From Lachnospiraceae bacterium (lineage in GTDB: Bacteria > Bacillota > Clostridia > Lachnospirales > Lachnospiraceae): DNA of 64,000 bases. Location of the stretch: the NCBI GenBank assembly GCA_017455525.1, contig JAFTAP010000102.1:62001-126000 (forward strand), read 5' to 3'. Shown in pieces: positions 41,188-50,901 of the stretch (the first letter of the stretch is position 1; every line of letters begins with the position of its first letter). The position numbers were made by a program, and so were the translations under genes. The notes below the pieces were generated by a model. The model searched no databases. It saw only the letters and a program-made list of their open reading frames with translations, and was not told the origin of the DNA.

Positions 41188-42955
41188 TTATGTATCGTTT
41201 ACCCCTGTTCCGCTAAATCTATTCGTGCACACGTCGTAATCCCAGACATATATGTAATTCTCACCTATATTAAACTTCTCTTTGCACTCTCCAAATATTG
41301 ATTCAAGGCTTTCACCCATTTCCTTGTTCTCATTGTAGTTCAGCAGGATGTATGATCCCTTATTCTCAGGGATATATTTATCGGTGTCAACAAGATTCAG
41401 ATGAGGATTTAACGACAGTGCTATATCGGAATTCCCTATTGCAGCCACATCAAGCTTCAGGTCGGAATAAATACTTAACGGATATATATTCCAAAATGTC
41501 CCGTACCCTTTACACGCATCAAGGCCTTGATCTATCATGGTCTGCGCAGTCGCTCTCTTCTCTATGACCTTCCCCTGCCACCCTCTGCTTGCAAATCCGA
41601 GCTGGGCTATCATTATCAATGATGCCATACCAAACATGATGCCATATATGAATGCATGCTTCCTGTCCCCGATCCAGTGACGCATCACATAGCACGACGA
41701 AATCATTATAGATACTAACACGAAGGATAATATATGACTTGGCGAAGTCTTGTCAAAGAATATAGTAGAAATAACCATCTCAGCATTGTGTACCATAGCG
41801 AACATGAAAAAGAACTTAACTCCATCAGGCTCTTCCTTGTATGCCCTGATCTGTAACAACGGAAGAATGAATATGAACAAGATGCAACACAGTATGGAAA
41901 CCATGCTTGCAAGCCCCCCCCATTGTGGCAAGATCGCTGCTTCCGTTATATCCGAATACATCAAAGAGATTCATGAATACTATGACCATATTGTCATATG
42001 CTGACTTAAGGTCGCTTACAAAGGTCATGCCGCTGACGTCCGTTGAATTTACTATATGCGTCCTGCATATCAGTACGTACATTGCGCATCCTGCAAGCAT
42101 CGGAGCGATAAAAAGAATGTACCTGAGCCACTGCCTGAATCCTGCGATACCGTCTCGTATAAACACATGCAGAGGATATGCCAGAGCCAGAGGAATCATA
42201 AGCTCCGCCATAGGTCTCACGCCTCTTGCAAAGCAGATGATCGCAAAAATAATATATAGGATATATAATTTCCACGAAAACCTGTCTTCTATAAATAAAC
42301 GATAAACCAGGATGCACATCATAGGGATGAAGAAAAGCCAGCATGTATAAGATGCCTGGTAGAGCATATGATCATTGCCCCAGAGTATATCAGTGTCACC
42401 GCCAAAGAGGAACACGAGTATGACCGGCAGGCTTATAATATATGCCTCAACACCCAGTACGAATCTGTCCAGCAAATACATACTTATGATACCGATAAGA
42501 ACCATGATCAGAGTCCCAAGCATCCGTGCCGTGACCTGATCTCTCATTAAGAGAGTGAAGGGAAGCACTGCCAGCTGAGTATCCAGTATCCATACATCGC
42601 CGTTAGCATAGCACCAGGTCTTAGGAATTATGGAGTGATGCCTGACCTCTGCCCTTGCAAGCTGCGTCGCTATAGCCGTATCGCCATGTATATTCGCCTG
42701 TCCGTAAGTCATGGTTGAAAAACAAGCTACACCCATAGCTATGAAGCACGACAGCCTAAGCAGGGATACGATCTCTAGCTTTATCTTTCCAAGCCTTACA
42801 AAATAGGCATATGTCATAAGACATCCTAATGCATAAAAAATCAGAAGCACCTCATATATGGAAAACACCGGATGCAAAAGCTTCGCAGCCGCAGATACTA
42901 CTACGTCTATGACTATAAGCATTAAATATTTTTTATCCTTCAAAACCTCACGCAA
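41188..42955 (-). pseudogene. Polytopic membrane protein gene split by a frameshift at a G8 tract
   Basis: Two overlapping frames together encode one roughly 588-residue GT-C-like membrane protein. The first part (TTG start at 42955 behind AGAGGG) has about nine helices and an outer-loop motif HGDTAIATQLARAEVRHHSI. It loses the frame at eight Gs (41914-41921, C8 on the plus strand) and ends at 41825. The second frame carries four more helices and the outer domain down to 41188. With seven Gs the product reads ATMGG-LASMVSILCC without a break. This could be phase variation, a fixed mutation or a sequencing error. It lies between an MBOAT and a 6-PTPS-related gene. Confidence 0.8.
41914..41921 (+). 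repeat. C8/G8 mononucleotide tract at the frameshift
   Basis: Eight consecutive Cs on the plus strand (Gs in the coding strand) sit exactly where the reading frames of the split membrane-protein gene must join. Losing one base restores the full frame. Confidence 0.9.
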
Positions 42956-42959
42956 CTGC

Positions 42960-45344
42960 TTAAGCCCTCTTAGTCTTTATTTTCATAATCAAACCATACG
43001 CCGCTAATATAAGCCAAGCGATCAATGATATAAGCTCTGCCACATGCCAGTATGCAGGCGGCCTGTATGTCACTCTGACGGTTCCCTGATATCCGGAGGG
43101 TATCATGACTGCAAGTCTTGCGCTTACGTCACTTCGCCTGGTAGCAAATTCCTCTCCGGTACCTATATCATAAGCATGATAATTATCAAAATCAAACAGC
43201 GGAAGGATCGCCTCGCCTTCATCTCCTTTGTTGCTCAGCTTCATCACCCTGTCTGAGCCGACCTTATCATAGGATTCCACGGTTATATCCGTCCCCTCCG
43301 TGATAATCGATGTATCCAAAATATTCCTTGTCATCCCCCATACGAGGTCATAGTCTGCGCTCATATCCATATAGGCCTGCCTGTCATTGTCCATCTGTAT
43401 ATAAGTCCCCTGCTCCCTGTCAGTAGTCACGCCCTGGTAAAATGACAGATCGGATATGAGCATCATGGAAACCGCTATTATAAGCATAGGCTTAAAGAAT
43501 CCGGGCTTCTCCTTGCGAATGATAAAAAGCAGAGCCATGAATGCCGTTACCAGCATCAAAGTCGCCACCATCATCTGCCGCCACACTACCTCCATGGTCT
43601 CCCATACGGATCTTAATGAATCAAGCCTGCCTATGAGTATCCTGGATACGATGTCTCTGGGGAAATAAACGGTCGACATCCAAAGTGCCAGAAGTCCCAG
43701 TACAAAGGATACATTAAGCACCTTTGAATTAAGGCTGTCAATTTCTCTACCCTTGTCGATATTTCTTCTAAGCACATATATAATCAAAAATACCAGCGCT
43801 ACGAGCAGTCCGCCGCCGATCCCTAATGGCATGTCCGCATATGTGCCTTCCCTGCTGATGCCTGTGCCTCTGGGAAGTATCTCAAGAAGCTGTGACAGAT
43901 ATATGCCCGTCCATTGTATGCGATTCGATATCTCCGTAACGACAGGCTTCTGGCTGATCATGGATTCAAGCATAGGAAGCACGAACCATGCGCTAAGCAG
44001 CAAGGCTGATGCCGCTGCCTTAGCTATAGCCCAAACGATCCCGAATGCAAGCTTCCTTATCTTCATTATCATGAATATCACAAGAAAGAATCCGACTATG
44101 ATAGCTGACACCAGATGGCTCTGCACGAGACACGTCATGCCTATGGCAAGAGGCAGCCAATCCTTTGTCTTTATTTTCTCACGAGTATATATCCTGTACA
44201 TGCCTTCCAGCACCAGAGGCAGGAAAGTGAGCGCTGTATATTCCCCCGCGGCTTCTCTAAGAAATATATCCACAAGCCTGTATTCGCTCAAAGTATACAT
44301 AGCCATGCCGCATAGAGCCAGATTGCTGTCATCAAACATGGTCTTGAAGCATCTGTAGGAAAGATATACGGTCAGAGCATTTATTACGAATATGTACAGC
44401 TGATAGCAGACCCTCAGTGGGATCATGCAGTATTCATATAAAAATGCGCTCGGATATAAGAAAATATCACAATAATATAAAGGCGTGCTGTATCCAAATC
44501 CCAGCAGCATATCACTCTGGATGCGTACAGGGAACTTATGGTATCGCATAGCCGCAGCTATGGCTTCTATCCTGTTCAGATGGAACATGGTATCATGCCC
44601 CTCGTATAAGTATCCTGTGAATAACGGAATTGACGCAAATACTACGGTGGCTATGCTTATGGAAATGGTTCTTTGCCTTTCATTACTGAATATGTCAAGC
44701 CTTGATCTGCTGTATAATGGCGAGAAAAGAAAATAGTAAATAACATCAAATACAGCATAGCAGAAAAGGAATCCCAGAAGCTGCATGAACCTGTAGACTC
44801 TTCTCTCTCTTATGGATATGGATTTAATGCGAAGCGTCCCCGGTCCGTCATAATGGATGAAAAGCTGAAGGTCATTCACGGAGCTGAAAGCAGGTATGTA
44901 CAGCCTTCCCGATACCTGCCCGTGAAAATCATCCAGATAAAGCGACTCATATTTCGGGGTGCCTTCCTTCATCACGGACCTTATACCCAGATAGCCATTT
45001 GAAGTCAACAGGTACTTCATTTGCTCCCCGCCCTCGGACTCATAATCAACCGTCATTATATAAGCACCTGAGCTTAGCGCGAACTTTTCCGAATATATAT
45101 TTATGCCATGCTCCAGATCAGCCTGCTGCTCTGCAGGCATCCGTCTGATCAGAAGATCCGTTCCGTCCTCGTCTATAGTTTCAAAGCTTCTTACGTTATC
45201 AAAAAAAGTCTCTCCCAAAAAATCCGCTGTCATTGCCCCACCTGTGACAGCTTTCAGGAAAAGGTATGCCAGAATAAGCATCTCGAAAGATATAATTATA
45301 GCAAATAATTTGTCATTTCTAAAAATCTGCGACAGCTTCTTCAT
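42960..45344 (-). CDS. 6-PTPS-related family large membrane protein (GT-C-like)
   Basis: 794 residues. Signal-anchor helix, outer beta domain (about 35-185), polytopic core with EGHDTMFHLNRI at 248-259, RIQSDMLLGFGYSTPLYYCD, and a LREAAGEYTALTFLP helix, then a C-terminal outer domain and final helix. The architecture and motifs match the protein at 17028 closely and 12905 more distantly. It lies between the PEP mutase gene and the frameshifted membrane protein gene in the phosphonate-containing operon. Its role is not established; an outer-face glycosyltransferase is a reasonable guess. The ATG start has GGAAG close upstream. Confidence 0.82.
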   Translation of the reverse strand: MKKLSQIFRNDKLFAIIISFEMLILAYLFLKAVTGGAMTADFLGETFFDNVRSFETIDEDGTDLLIRRMPAEQQADLEHGINIYSEKFALSSGAYIMTVDYESEGGEQMKYLLTSNGYLGIRSVMKEGTPKYESLYLDDFHGQVSGRLYIPAFSSVNDLQLFIHYDGPGTLRIKSISIRERRVYRFMQLLGFLFCYAVFDVIYYFLFSPLYSRSRLDIFSNERQRTISISIATVVFASIPLFTGYLYEGHDTMFHLNRIEAIAAAMRYHKFPVRIQSDMLLGFGYSTPLYYCDIFLYPSAFLYEYCMIPLRVCYQLYIFVINALTVYLSYRCFKTMFDDSNLALCGMAMYTLSEYRLVDIFLREAAGEYTALTFLPLVLEGMYRIYTREKIKTKDWLPLAIGMTCLVQSHLVSAIIVGFFLVIFMIMKIRKLAFGIVWAIAKAAASALLLSAWFVLPMLESMISQKPVVTEISNRIQWTGIYLSQLLEILPRGTGISREGTYADMPLGIGGGLLVALVFLIIYVLRRNIDKGREIDSLNSKVLNVSFVLGLLALWMSTVYFPRDIVSRILIGRLDSLRSVWETMEVVWRQMMVATLMLVTAFMALLFIIRKEKPGFFKPMLIIAVSMMLISDLSFYQGVTTDREQGTYIQMDNDRQAYMDMSADYDLVWGMTRNILDTSIITEGTDITVESYDKVGSDRVMKLSNKGDEGEAILPLFDFDNYHAYDIGTGEEFATRRSDVSARLAVMIPSGYQGTVRVTYRPPAYWHVAELISLIAWLILAAYGLIMKIKTKRA

Positions 45345-45355
45345 ATGCTTCCAAA

Positions 45356-46651
45356 CTATAGCTCATCTATCAAAGTGATGATATCCTTTATGGACATCAG
45401 GGCGCTGTCTGTCTCATATGCCCTCTGGTTCTCAAGTATGCTCTTTGCGGCTTTTTCCATCGCAGGAAAAGCAGCCCTTAACAGCTGGTTCGCATATATA
45501 ACTATATTCACGCCATGCTCTTTAAGCTCATCTTCCTTCACGGTGTTATAAGTGGACGGTACCACTATGAGCGGCGTTTCTTTATCCTCTGATCTGAACA
45601 CATCACAGAAATCAAAAATCTCATCCGGAGACTTCTGCCTGCTATGGATCATTATCCCGTCTGCTCCGGCTTTCACATAGGCTCTTGCCCGCTCTATCGC
45701 ATCCTGCTGTCCCTTGCCAAGTATAAGGCTTTCTATCCTTGCTATTATCATGAAATCGTCAGATAGCTGCGCCTTTTTGCCCATGGCTATCTTCTCACAG
45801 AAGTTCTCTATGGAGTCCTGAGTCTGCTCCACCTGAGTGCCGAAAAGCGAGTTCTTCTTAAGCCCCGTCTTATCCTCTATTATCACGGCAGATACGCCCA
45901 TGCGCTCTAAAGACCTTACCGTATATACAAAATGCTCGGTTAGTCCGCCGGTGTCGCCGTCAAAGATAATCGGCTTAGTAGTGACTTCAAGCACGTCATC
46001 TATGGTGCGGAACCTAGATGTCATATCTACTAATTCAATATCAGGCTTGCCCTTCTCCGTGCTGTCGCAGAGGCTTGATATCCACATGGCGTCATACTGG
46101 CTTATCGCCTCGTCCTTAGCCACAATTGTCTTCTCGGCTATGAGACCCGTGAGACCGCTGTGTACCTCTATAGTCTTAACGATCGGGACCATGTTAAGAA
46201 GCTTACGGAGCCTTCCCCTGCGGAACTCCGGCATGGCAAGCTTCTCCCTCATCTGCCGGTCAAGCTTCTCCACATCTGCGTTATGCGTGTATGGTATCTC
46301 TACCAGCTCTCCTCCATACTCGTCTAAAAGCCGGACTATATTCGCCCTTATTGCCTGCATAGCGGAGTCTCCCCAGTTATCGCCATGCACTATATAATCA
46401 GGACGAAGCTTGTGCACGACATCATCATACATGATCTGATCCTGCTCTATGACATCCTTTACGCCCGGCAGCGCACGGATCATGTCCATGCGCTCCTCCG
46501 TAGTCTTAGTAGGGAAACGGTTGTATCTGATCATCTGCGAATCAGGGAGCACGCCAACCGTAAGCTCACCCAGCTTCTCTGCTTCTCTTATTATATTAAG
46601 ATGTCCTTCATGTATGATATCGGTGCAGAAGCACGTATAGACCTTAGGCAA
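45356..46651 (-). CDS. aepX: Nucleotidyltransferase-phosphoenolpyruvate mutase fusion
   Basis: 431 residues. The N-terminal third is a TagD-like nucleotidyltransferase (HEGHLNI at 14-20, FPTKTTEERMDMIRAL, DYIVHGDNWG). The rest is a PEP mutase with EKTIVAKD, MWISSLCDSTEKGKPDIEL, metal-binding FDGDTGG (230-236), the diagnostic gate motif EDKTGLKKN (259-267) and ARIES (304-308). PEP mutase converts phosphoenolpyruvate to phosphonopyruvate, the entry to nearly all biological phosphonates. The start is TTG, clearly supported by AGGAGG 9 bases upstream. Similar fusions exist in other phosphonate loci. The N-terminal domain may make a CMP-activated phosphonate, though a separate cytidylyltransferase is also present. 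Confidence 0.95.
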   Translation of the reverse strand: MPKVYTCFCTDIIHEGHLNIIREAEKLGELTVGVLPDSQMIRYNRFPTKTTEERMDMIRALPGVKDVIEQDQIMYDDVVHKLRPDYIVHGDNWGDSAMQAIRANIVRLLDEYGGELVEIPYTHNADVEKLDRQMREKLAMPEFRRGRLRKLLNMVPIVKTIEVHSGLTGLIAEKTIVAKDEAISQYDAMWISSLCDSTEKGKPDIELVDMTSRFRTIDDVLEVTTKPIIFDGDTGGLTEHFVYTVRSLERMGVSAVIIEDKTGLKKNSLFGTQVEQTQDSIENFCEKIAMGKKAQLSDDFMIIARIESLILGKGQQDAIERARAYVKAGADGIMIHSRQKSPDEIFDFCDVFRSEDKETPLIVVPSTYNTVKEDELKEHGVNIVIYANQLLRAAFPAMEKAAKSILENQRAYETDSALMSIKDIITLIDEL

Positions 46652-47930
46652 TTTTCTTCTCCTCCTCTTCTGTCTGTGTTTCGATCTTAAGCTCCTCGGA
46701 TTTCTTCACAAGGAAATCAACTATCTGCTTTGCGCTCTCCCCTATATGCGCCCAAGCCTCAGCCTTTGCCTTTACCCTTGCGTCAGCGTATATATTGCTC
46801 GTTATCGTCTCGTCGATTATTTCTTTAAGCCTGCCGAAATCCTCCTCCTTAAGAGGTGCGCCAAGCTTCGGGAAGGTCTCCTCCTGCCATAGCTTGTGAT
46901 CTATCCATGCGGCATCATATACTGATTTATCCAGCTCATATTCCGCATACATAACGGGCTTGTCAAAGACTAAGGCAAAGTCCAGCATCACCGCCGAGAA
47001 ATCAGTGATCATAAGATCCGCAGCGTTCAATGAATCAAAGTTATCCGGGCTGAAATCCCATTTGAGCTTGTCAGCTTCAGGATACTTAGCCATAAGCTTA
47101 TCCATCATGTCCTTCTCCGACCTCATGGACTGGGGATGTGGTCTGATGATTATATTGTATCCCGTGTTTACCAAGGCTTCTATTATCTTCTCGCCGTATA
47201 GCTTAAGTATGGCCGCATCACCCCAGGAAGGTGCAAGCAGGATAGTACGTTCCTTATCAGAGTTATCGTCTCCTGTATTTTCTGTATTATCAAGTCTCTC
47301 CTTTAACCCGTCAAGATAAGGGCAGCCTGCCACGCAAAGCTCCTTCTTAGGATCGTTACGCACTTCCTCAAGCCCCCTGACTTCCTTGGTTTGGAAGTCC
47401 CCTGTGACCAGCACGGCATCATAATAATCCATGCCGAACATACGATAGAGTAGTGTCGTAGCTGCGCTGTGCATCACATGGGCGTAATACTTAACCCTCT
47501 TTGATCTCTTCCATTGGTACACATCCAGTCCCGGAGTCGTGGCAAGGCAGATGTCTGCACTCATGAGATTAAGCTTGGCAAAGGCCTTATTTCCCTCGCC
47601 TATGAACTCGCACTTGACATGCTCATACTGCTCCTTAAGAGCAGGATCGTCGGGAGATGCCGTCCAGTATGCGACGTCTATTCCCCGGCTCTCGAACTCG
47701 TCACAGATTGGCTTGAATGTCGTCCAGTATGTCTTGCTGTCACTGAAAATAACATAAGGCAGCGTCTCTTCTGATACATCAGCCTTGCCTCCTGACAGTC
47801 TGAACTTGATCTTCATCATAAGCTTCTGCGCAAAGAACATACCGGTACCTATGACTCCGAGCAGTATGGTAAATAACATACTCCCTGTGCCGGGATCGAT
47901 GTATAATAAAATTCCGCCTCCTCTGATCAT
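46644..47930 (-). CDS. CDP-glycerol glycerophosphotransferase-family transferase
   Basis: 428 residues. An N-terminal membrane helix (LLYIDPGTGSMLFTILLG) is followed by a GT-B-like domain of the TagB/TagF family: AHVMHSAATT with the conserved His, VAGCPYLDGL, TILLAPSWGDAA, NIIIRPHPQS and MITDFSAVMLDFAL. Family members move glycerol- or ribitol-phosphate from a CDP donor to a teichoic-acid-type acceptor. Because it sits inside the aminoethylphosphonate genes (4-base overlap with aepY, 8-base overlap with aepX), I infer that its donor is CMP-aminoethylphosphonate or a related CMP-phosphonate. A normal CDP-glycerol donor cannot be excluded, though no TagD-only gene is near. Confidence 0.9.
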   Translation of the reverse strand: MIRGGGILLYIDPGTGSMLFTILLGVIGTGMFFAQKLMMKIKFRLSGGKADVSEETLPYVIFSDSKTYWTTFKPICDEFESRGIDVAYWTASPDDPALKEQYEHVKCEFIGEGNKAFAKLNLMSADICLATTPGLDVYQWKRSKRVKYYAHVMHSAATTLLYRMFGMDYYDAVLVTGDFQTKEVRGLEEVRNDPKKELCVAGCPYLDGLKERLDNTENTGDDNSDKERTILLAPSWGDAAILKLYGEKIIEALVNTGYNIIIRPHPQSMRSEKDMMDKLMAKYPEADKLKWDFSPDNFDSLNAADLMITDFSAVMLDFALVFDKPVMYAEYELDKSVYDAAWIDHKLWQEETFPKLGAPLKEEDFGRLKEIIDETITSNIYADARVKAKAEAWAHIGESAKQIVDFLVKKSEELKIETQTEEEEKKIA

Positions 47931-49057
47931 ATCTTATCTCCTTTCCTTAGCTCCGCAACGAACGCGTCTTTATTCTCCATAGCTGTAGTCGTGGGCCTCC
48001 CAAGGTCGTCTCTTGCCCCTATAGCGCATTTAACCTCTATAAGACTCAGGCTCTCTCTCTCCTTTGCTGACTTAAGCTCCCTGTCAAGCTCCTCCGGCGT
48101 ACTGACGCATACAGCATATGGATATCCGCTCGCATGCGCTATCCCCACTATATCTATCTCTCCTGCGACCGTTGGCATCCCCCCTACTGTCTCATGCGAA
48201 GAATTATTGATGACAATATGGATCATGTTCTCAGGCTTATTCGCACCGATGACTGCCATTGCTCCCATATGCATGAGCACAGCACCGTCGCCGTCTATGC
48301 ACCAGACTCTCCGATCCTTCCTGTGAAGCGCGATACCAAGCGCTATCGAAGACGAATGTCCCATTGAACCGACCGTAAGGAAGTCATGACCGTGATCCTG
48401 TCCGCTCCGCTCCCTTATCTCAAAGAGCTCCCTGCTGGCTTTTCCTGTGGTCGATACTATCATATCGTCTCCTGCGGCTTCTGCTATATGCCTTATTATC
48501 TCTTCCCTGAGCATAGGGTTGTCATTCTTATATTCAACCTCCTCATAATAGCTTAAAGCTCCCTTAGCTATGACAAAAGCCACATCTTTTCCTTCTGCCA
48601 GAACCTTCCTGTATCCTTTCATGATATCCGCAAGCTCTGCCTCAGTGGTCTCCTTCCTTATGACAGACGCCTGTATGCCCATGTCCTTAAGCAATGTCAG
48701 CGTTACCTCTCCCTGATATATATGCTGCGGCTCGTCATGAATCCCGGGCTCTCCCCGCCAGCCTACCACGAAGATCATGGGGATGCCATAGACCTTCTCA
48801 TTAAGAAGAGACGCACACGGATTTATGATATTTCCTTCACCACTGTTCTGCATATACACTACGGGTATCTTTCCCGTAGCAAGATTATAGCCTGCCGCGA
48901 GAGCCGTACAGTTGCCTTCATTCGCAGCTATGACATGATGCTTAGGATCTATGCCGTATGTATTCATCAGATAATTGCACAGGGCCTTAAGCTGTGAATC
49001 GGGGACTCCCGTATAAAAGTCTGCTCCCAGTGTCTCTACAAAATCCTCAACCTTCAT
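47927..49057 (-). CDS. aepY: Phosphonopyruvate decarboxylase
   Basis: 376 residues, a thiamine-diphosphate enzyme. Seen: FYTGVPDSQLK (15-24), ANEGNCTALAAGY (45-57) with the catalytic Glu, GWRGEPGIHDEPQH (99-112) diagnostic for phosphonopyruvate decarboxylase, and the ThDP-magnesium motif CIDGDGAVLMHMG with VINNSSHETVGG (253-293). It irreversibly converts phosphonopyruvate to phosphonoacetaldehyde, which drives the unfavourable PEP mutase step. It overlaps the cytidylyltransferase gene upstream by 11 bases and the transferase downstream by 4, so all are tightly co-translated. Confidence 0.96.
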   Translation of the reverse strand: MKVEDFVETLGADFYTGVPDSQLKALCNYLMNTYGIDPKHHVIAANEGNCTALAAGYNLATGKIPVVYMQNSGEGNIINPCASLLNEKVYGIPMIFVVGWRGEPGIHDEPQHIYQGEVTLTLLKDMGIQASVIRKETTEAELADIMKGYRKVLAEGKDVAFVIAKGALSYYEEVEYKNDNPMLREEIIRHIAEAAGDDMIVSTTGKASRELFEIRERSGQDHGHDFLTVGSMGHSSSIALGIALHRKDRRVWCIDGDGAVLMHMGAMAVIGANKPENMIHIVINNSSHETVGGMPTVAGEIDIVGIAHASGYPYAVCVSTPEELDRELKSAKERESLSLIEVKCAIGARDDLGRPTTTAMENKDAFVAELRKGDKI

Positions 49058-49757
49058 CTCTTAACCTCTTCTCAACTGACTTAAGTTCTTCGCAGGTATC
49101 GATCTCCACTATCTGCGAGTCCTTCACAGGATGTATGCGAAGCCTGAGCTTATCCAGATTGCTGTCAACTACCTCGTCCCAGAATAAAGTCTCATGCCCT
49201 TCTTTAGTATAAGCTTCAATTATAGCATCTCTTAATATCTTCGCATCTTCCTGCTTAAAATAGGAGACGCCTACCATATTGTAACAGTCATCGCCCTTCT
49301 TGCCTACCCTGCTGATATAACCGTCATTATCCGTCTCGAAGACCCAGTCGTCAGAATGTCCCCTGACCATCTTGCCGAAATAGCAGGAGCTCTCCATATC
49401 TGTATCAAATATATGAGGGTCTGAGATATACAGATCCGATTCACAGATAAATACATCAGACTTTCCCAATACGTCACAAGCAGCGCGGATAGATGATATA
49501 TTATTCTTCGTAAGATATTCTTTATTCTCTATAAGCTTAAGACCCGGATGTCCGGCAGGCAGGTCAGCAAAGCTTTCCTTAAGATAGCCTGTCACTACAT
49601 ATATCTCCTCTATGCCTCTAAGCCGCAGACCCCTTATGACCGTCTCTATCATAGATGTCCCATTCACTTTTACAAGTGGCTTAGGAGTTTTCTCTGTAAG
49701 AGGCCGCATCCTCTCGCCAAGCCCCGCTGCCATAAGTATCGCCGTCTCAGCCATCAT
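49047..49757 (-). CDS. LicC/PntC-like CTP:phosphonate or phosphocholine-type cytidylyltransferase
   Basis: 236 residues, one nucleotidyltransferase domain. It opens with AILMAAGLGERMRPLTEKTP and KPLVKVNG, the NTP-binding signature, then NNISSIRAA (LicC-like), FICESDLY with the metal-binding acidic pair, and DEVVDSNLDKLRLRIHPV near the end. In Treponema the related PntC activates 2-aminoethylphosphonate to CMP-AEP and is fused to the AEP transaminase. Here the two are adjacent separate genes overlapping by 11 bases, so CMP-AEP synthesis is the likely role. Confidence 0.85.
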   Translation of the reverse strand: MMAETAILMAAGLGERMRPLTEKTPKPLVKVNGTSMIETVIRGLRLRGIEEIYVVTGYLKESFADLPAGHPGLKLIENKEYLTKNNISSIRAACDVLGKSDVFICESDLYISDPHIFDTDMESSCYFGKMVRGHSDDWVFETDNDGYISRVGKKGDDCYNMVGVSYFKQEDAKILRDAIIEAYTKEGHETLFWDEVVDSNLDKLRLRIHPVKDSQIVEIDTCEELKSVEKRLRDEG

Positions 49758-50877
49758 ACCTCACCGGAATCTCTACTTTGTAGTGTTCCAATGCCTCCCT
49801 GAACACCTTCCAAAAGGCCTCTATATCGCCTGCATCTATAGCTCCGAGGGCACAGAGCCTGAAAGTTCCCTTCTGCTCTATCTTGCCCGGATAAATAGTA
49901 AAGCCCCTCTCATAGCAGTAATCGTGAATCTTATCAAAATCCCAGTTCATATCATCCGGATATCTTACAGCCGACACTAATCCGGACTGCACCTCCCTCT
50001 TCAGTGCTTCTTTAAGTCCAAGCTCATCCTCACCCCTATGTATCTCCTCCATCACTCTTAGATGTCTCGCCCACTTAGCCTCTTCGCCTTCGTCGAAGTA
50101 TTCTATAAGAGCCTGCCTTGCGGCATATATTGTCTGCACGGGCGGAGTAAAGTGCATCTGTCCCGTAGTTTCAAAATAATGATACTGCATATAAAGATTG
50201 CAATAATATGACCTCACAGGGAAATCCTTTGATTTCTCAATTATGTCTTTCCTGCCAATCACATAGGAAAGACCTGTCATCCCCATGATCCCCTTCTGCG
50301 CCGATGCCATGCAGAAATCAATATTGTCTTCATAAATATTTATGGGTATCATCGCATAAGATGAGGTTGTATCCGTAATAAAGAACGCACCGTAATTATG
50401 AGCGAGAGCTCCGACCTCACGTATAGGATTAAGGAGACCCGTACCGGTCTCATGATGCGTCATGTAAACGTAGCCTATGTCATCATTCGACCTTAGGGCA
50501 TCCTCAACGACATCAAGATCCGGCGGTGTATCTATAGGCTGCTTAAGCTCTATGTAAGGCAGTCCATACGCATCGAGCACCTCGCAGGCTCGCTTGCTGT
50601 ATGATCCGTTCTGCACAACCAAAGCCTTTTTGCCCTTATCCAACAAGGAATTAAGGGTTATATCTATGCCTATAGTGCCTGAGCCACAGAAAAGCACCGC
50701 CGTGTAGTCATCGTCCTTTCCATGGACTATCTTCACCAGATCCCTGCTTATATCCGCCATGACCTGCCCGAATTCCTTCTCCCTCGGACAGATGTCAGGG
50801 ACTATCTGCGCCTGCTTTACAGTATCCGTCGTGGTAGACGGTCCCGGATTAAGTAGTATCTTTCTCTCGACCTGCAT
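49747..50877 (-). CDS. phnW: 2-aminoethylphosphonate--pyruvate transaminase
   Basis: 376 residues, fold-type I PLP enzyme of the class V group. Seen: ILLNPGPSTTTDTVKQA (7-23), the PLP-phosphate loop FCGSGTIGID, THHETGTGLLNPI (140-152), the ITDTTSSYAM strand with the PLP-ring Asp169, and the Schiff-base Lys195 in ASAQKGIMGM. Direction in this locus is presumably biosynthetic: phosphonoacetaldehyde to 2-aminoethylphosphonate with an amino acid as donor. Start ATG with GGAGG 9 bases upstream. It directly follows YidC-sulfatase copy C. Confidence 0.95.
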   Translation of the reverse strand: MQVERKILLNPGPSTTTDTVKQAQIVPDICPREKEFGQVMADISRDLVKIVHGKDDDYTAVLFCGSGTIGIDITLNSLLDKGKKALVVQNGSYSKRACEVLDAYGLPYIELKQPIDTPPDLDVVEDALRSNDDIGYVYMTHHETGTGLLNPIREVGALAHNYGAFFITDTTSSYAMIPINIYEDNIDFCMASAQKGIMGMTGLSYVIGRKDIIEKSKDFPVRSYYCNLYMQYHYFETTGQMHFTPPVQTIYAARQALIEYFDEGEEAKWARHLRVMEEIHRGEDELGLKEALKREVQSGLVSAVRYPDDMNWDFDKIHDYCYERGFTIYPGKIEQKGTFRLCALGAIDAGDIEAFWKVFREALEHYKVEIPVRYDG

Positions 50878-50901
50878 TTATCATATCCTCCGCTTCGTTT
50901 T

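Noticed and set aside
43753..44358. A 201-codon plus-strand open frame
   Set aside because: It lies wholly antisense to the PTPS-related membrane protein gene at 42960. Its composition is the mirror of hydrophobic helices and it has no ribosome site or family motif.
45837..46397. A 186-codon plus-strand open frame
   Set aside because: Antisense to the PEP mutase gene, whose catalytic motifs on the other strand are unmistakable. The plus-strand peptide is Ser-rich and shadow-like.
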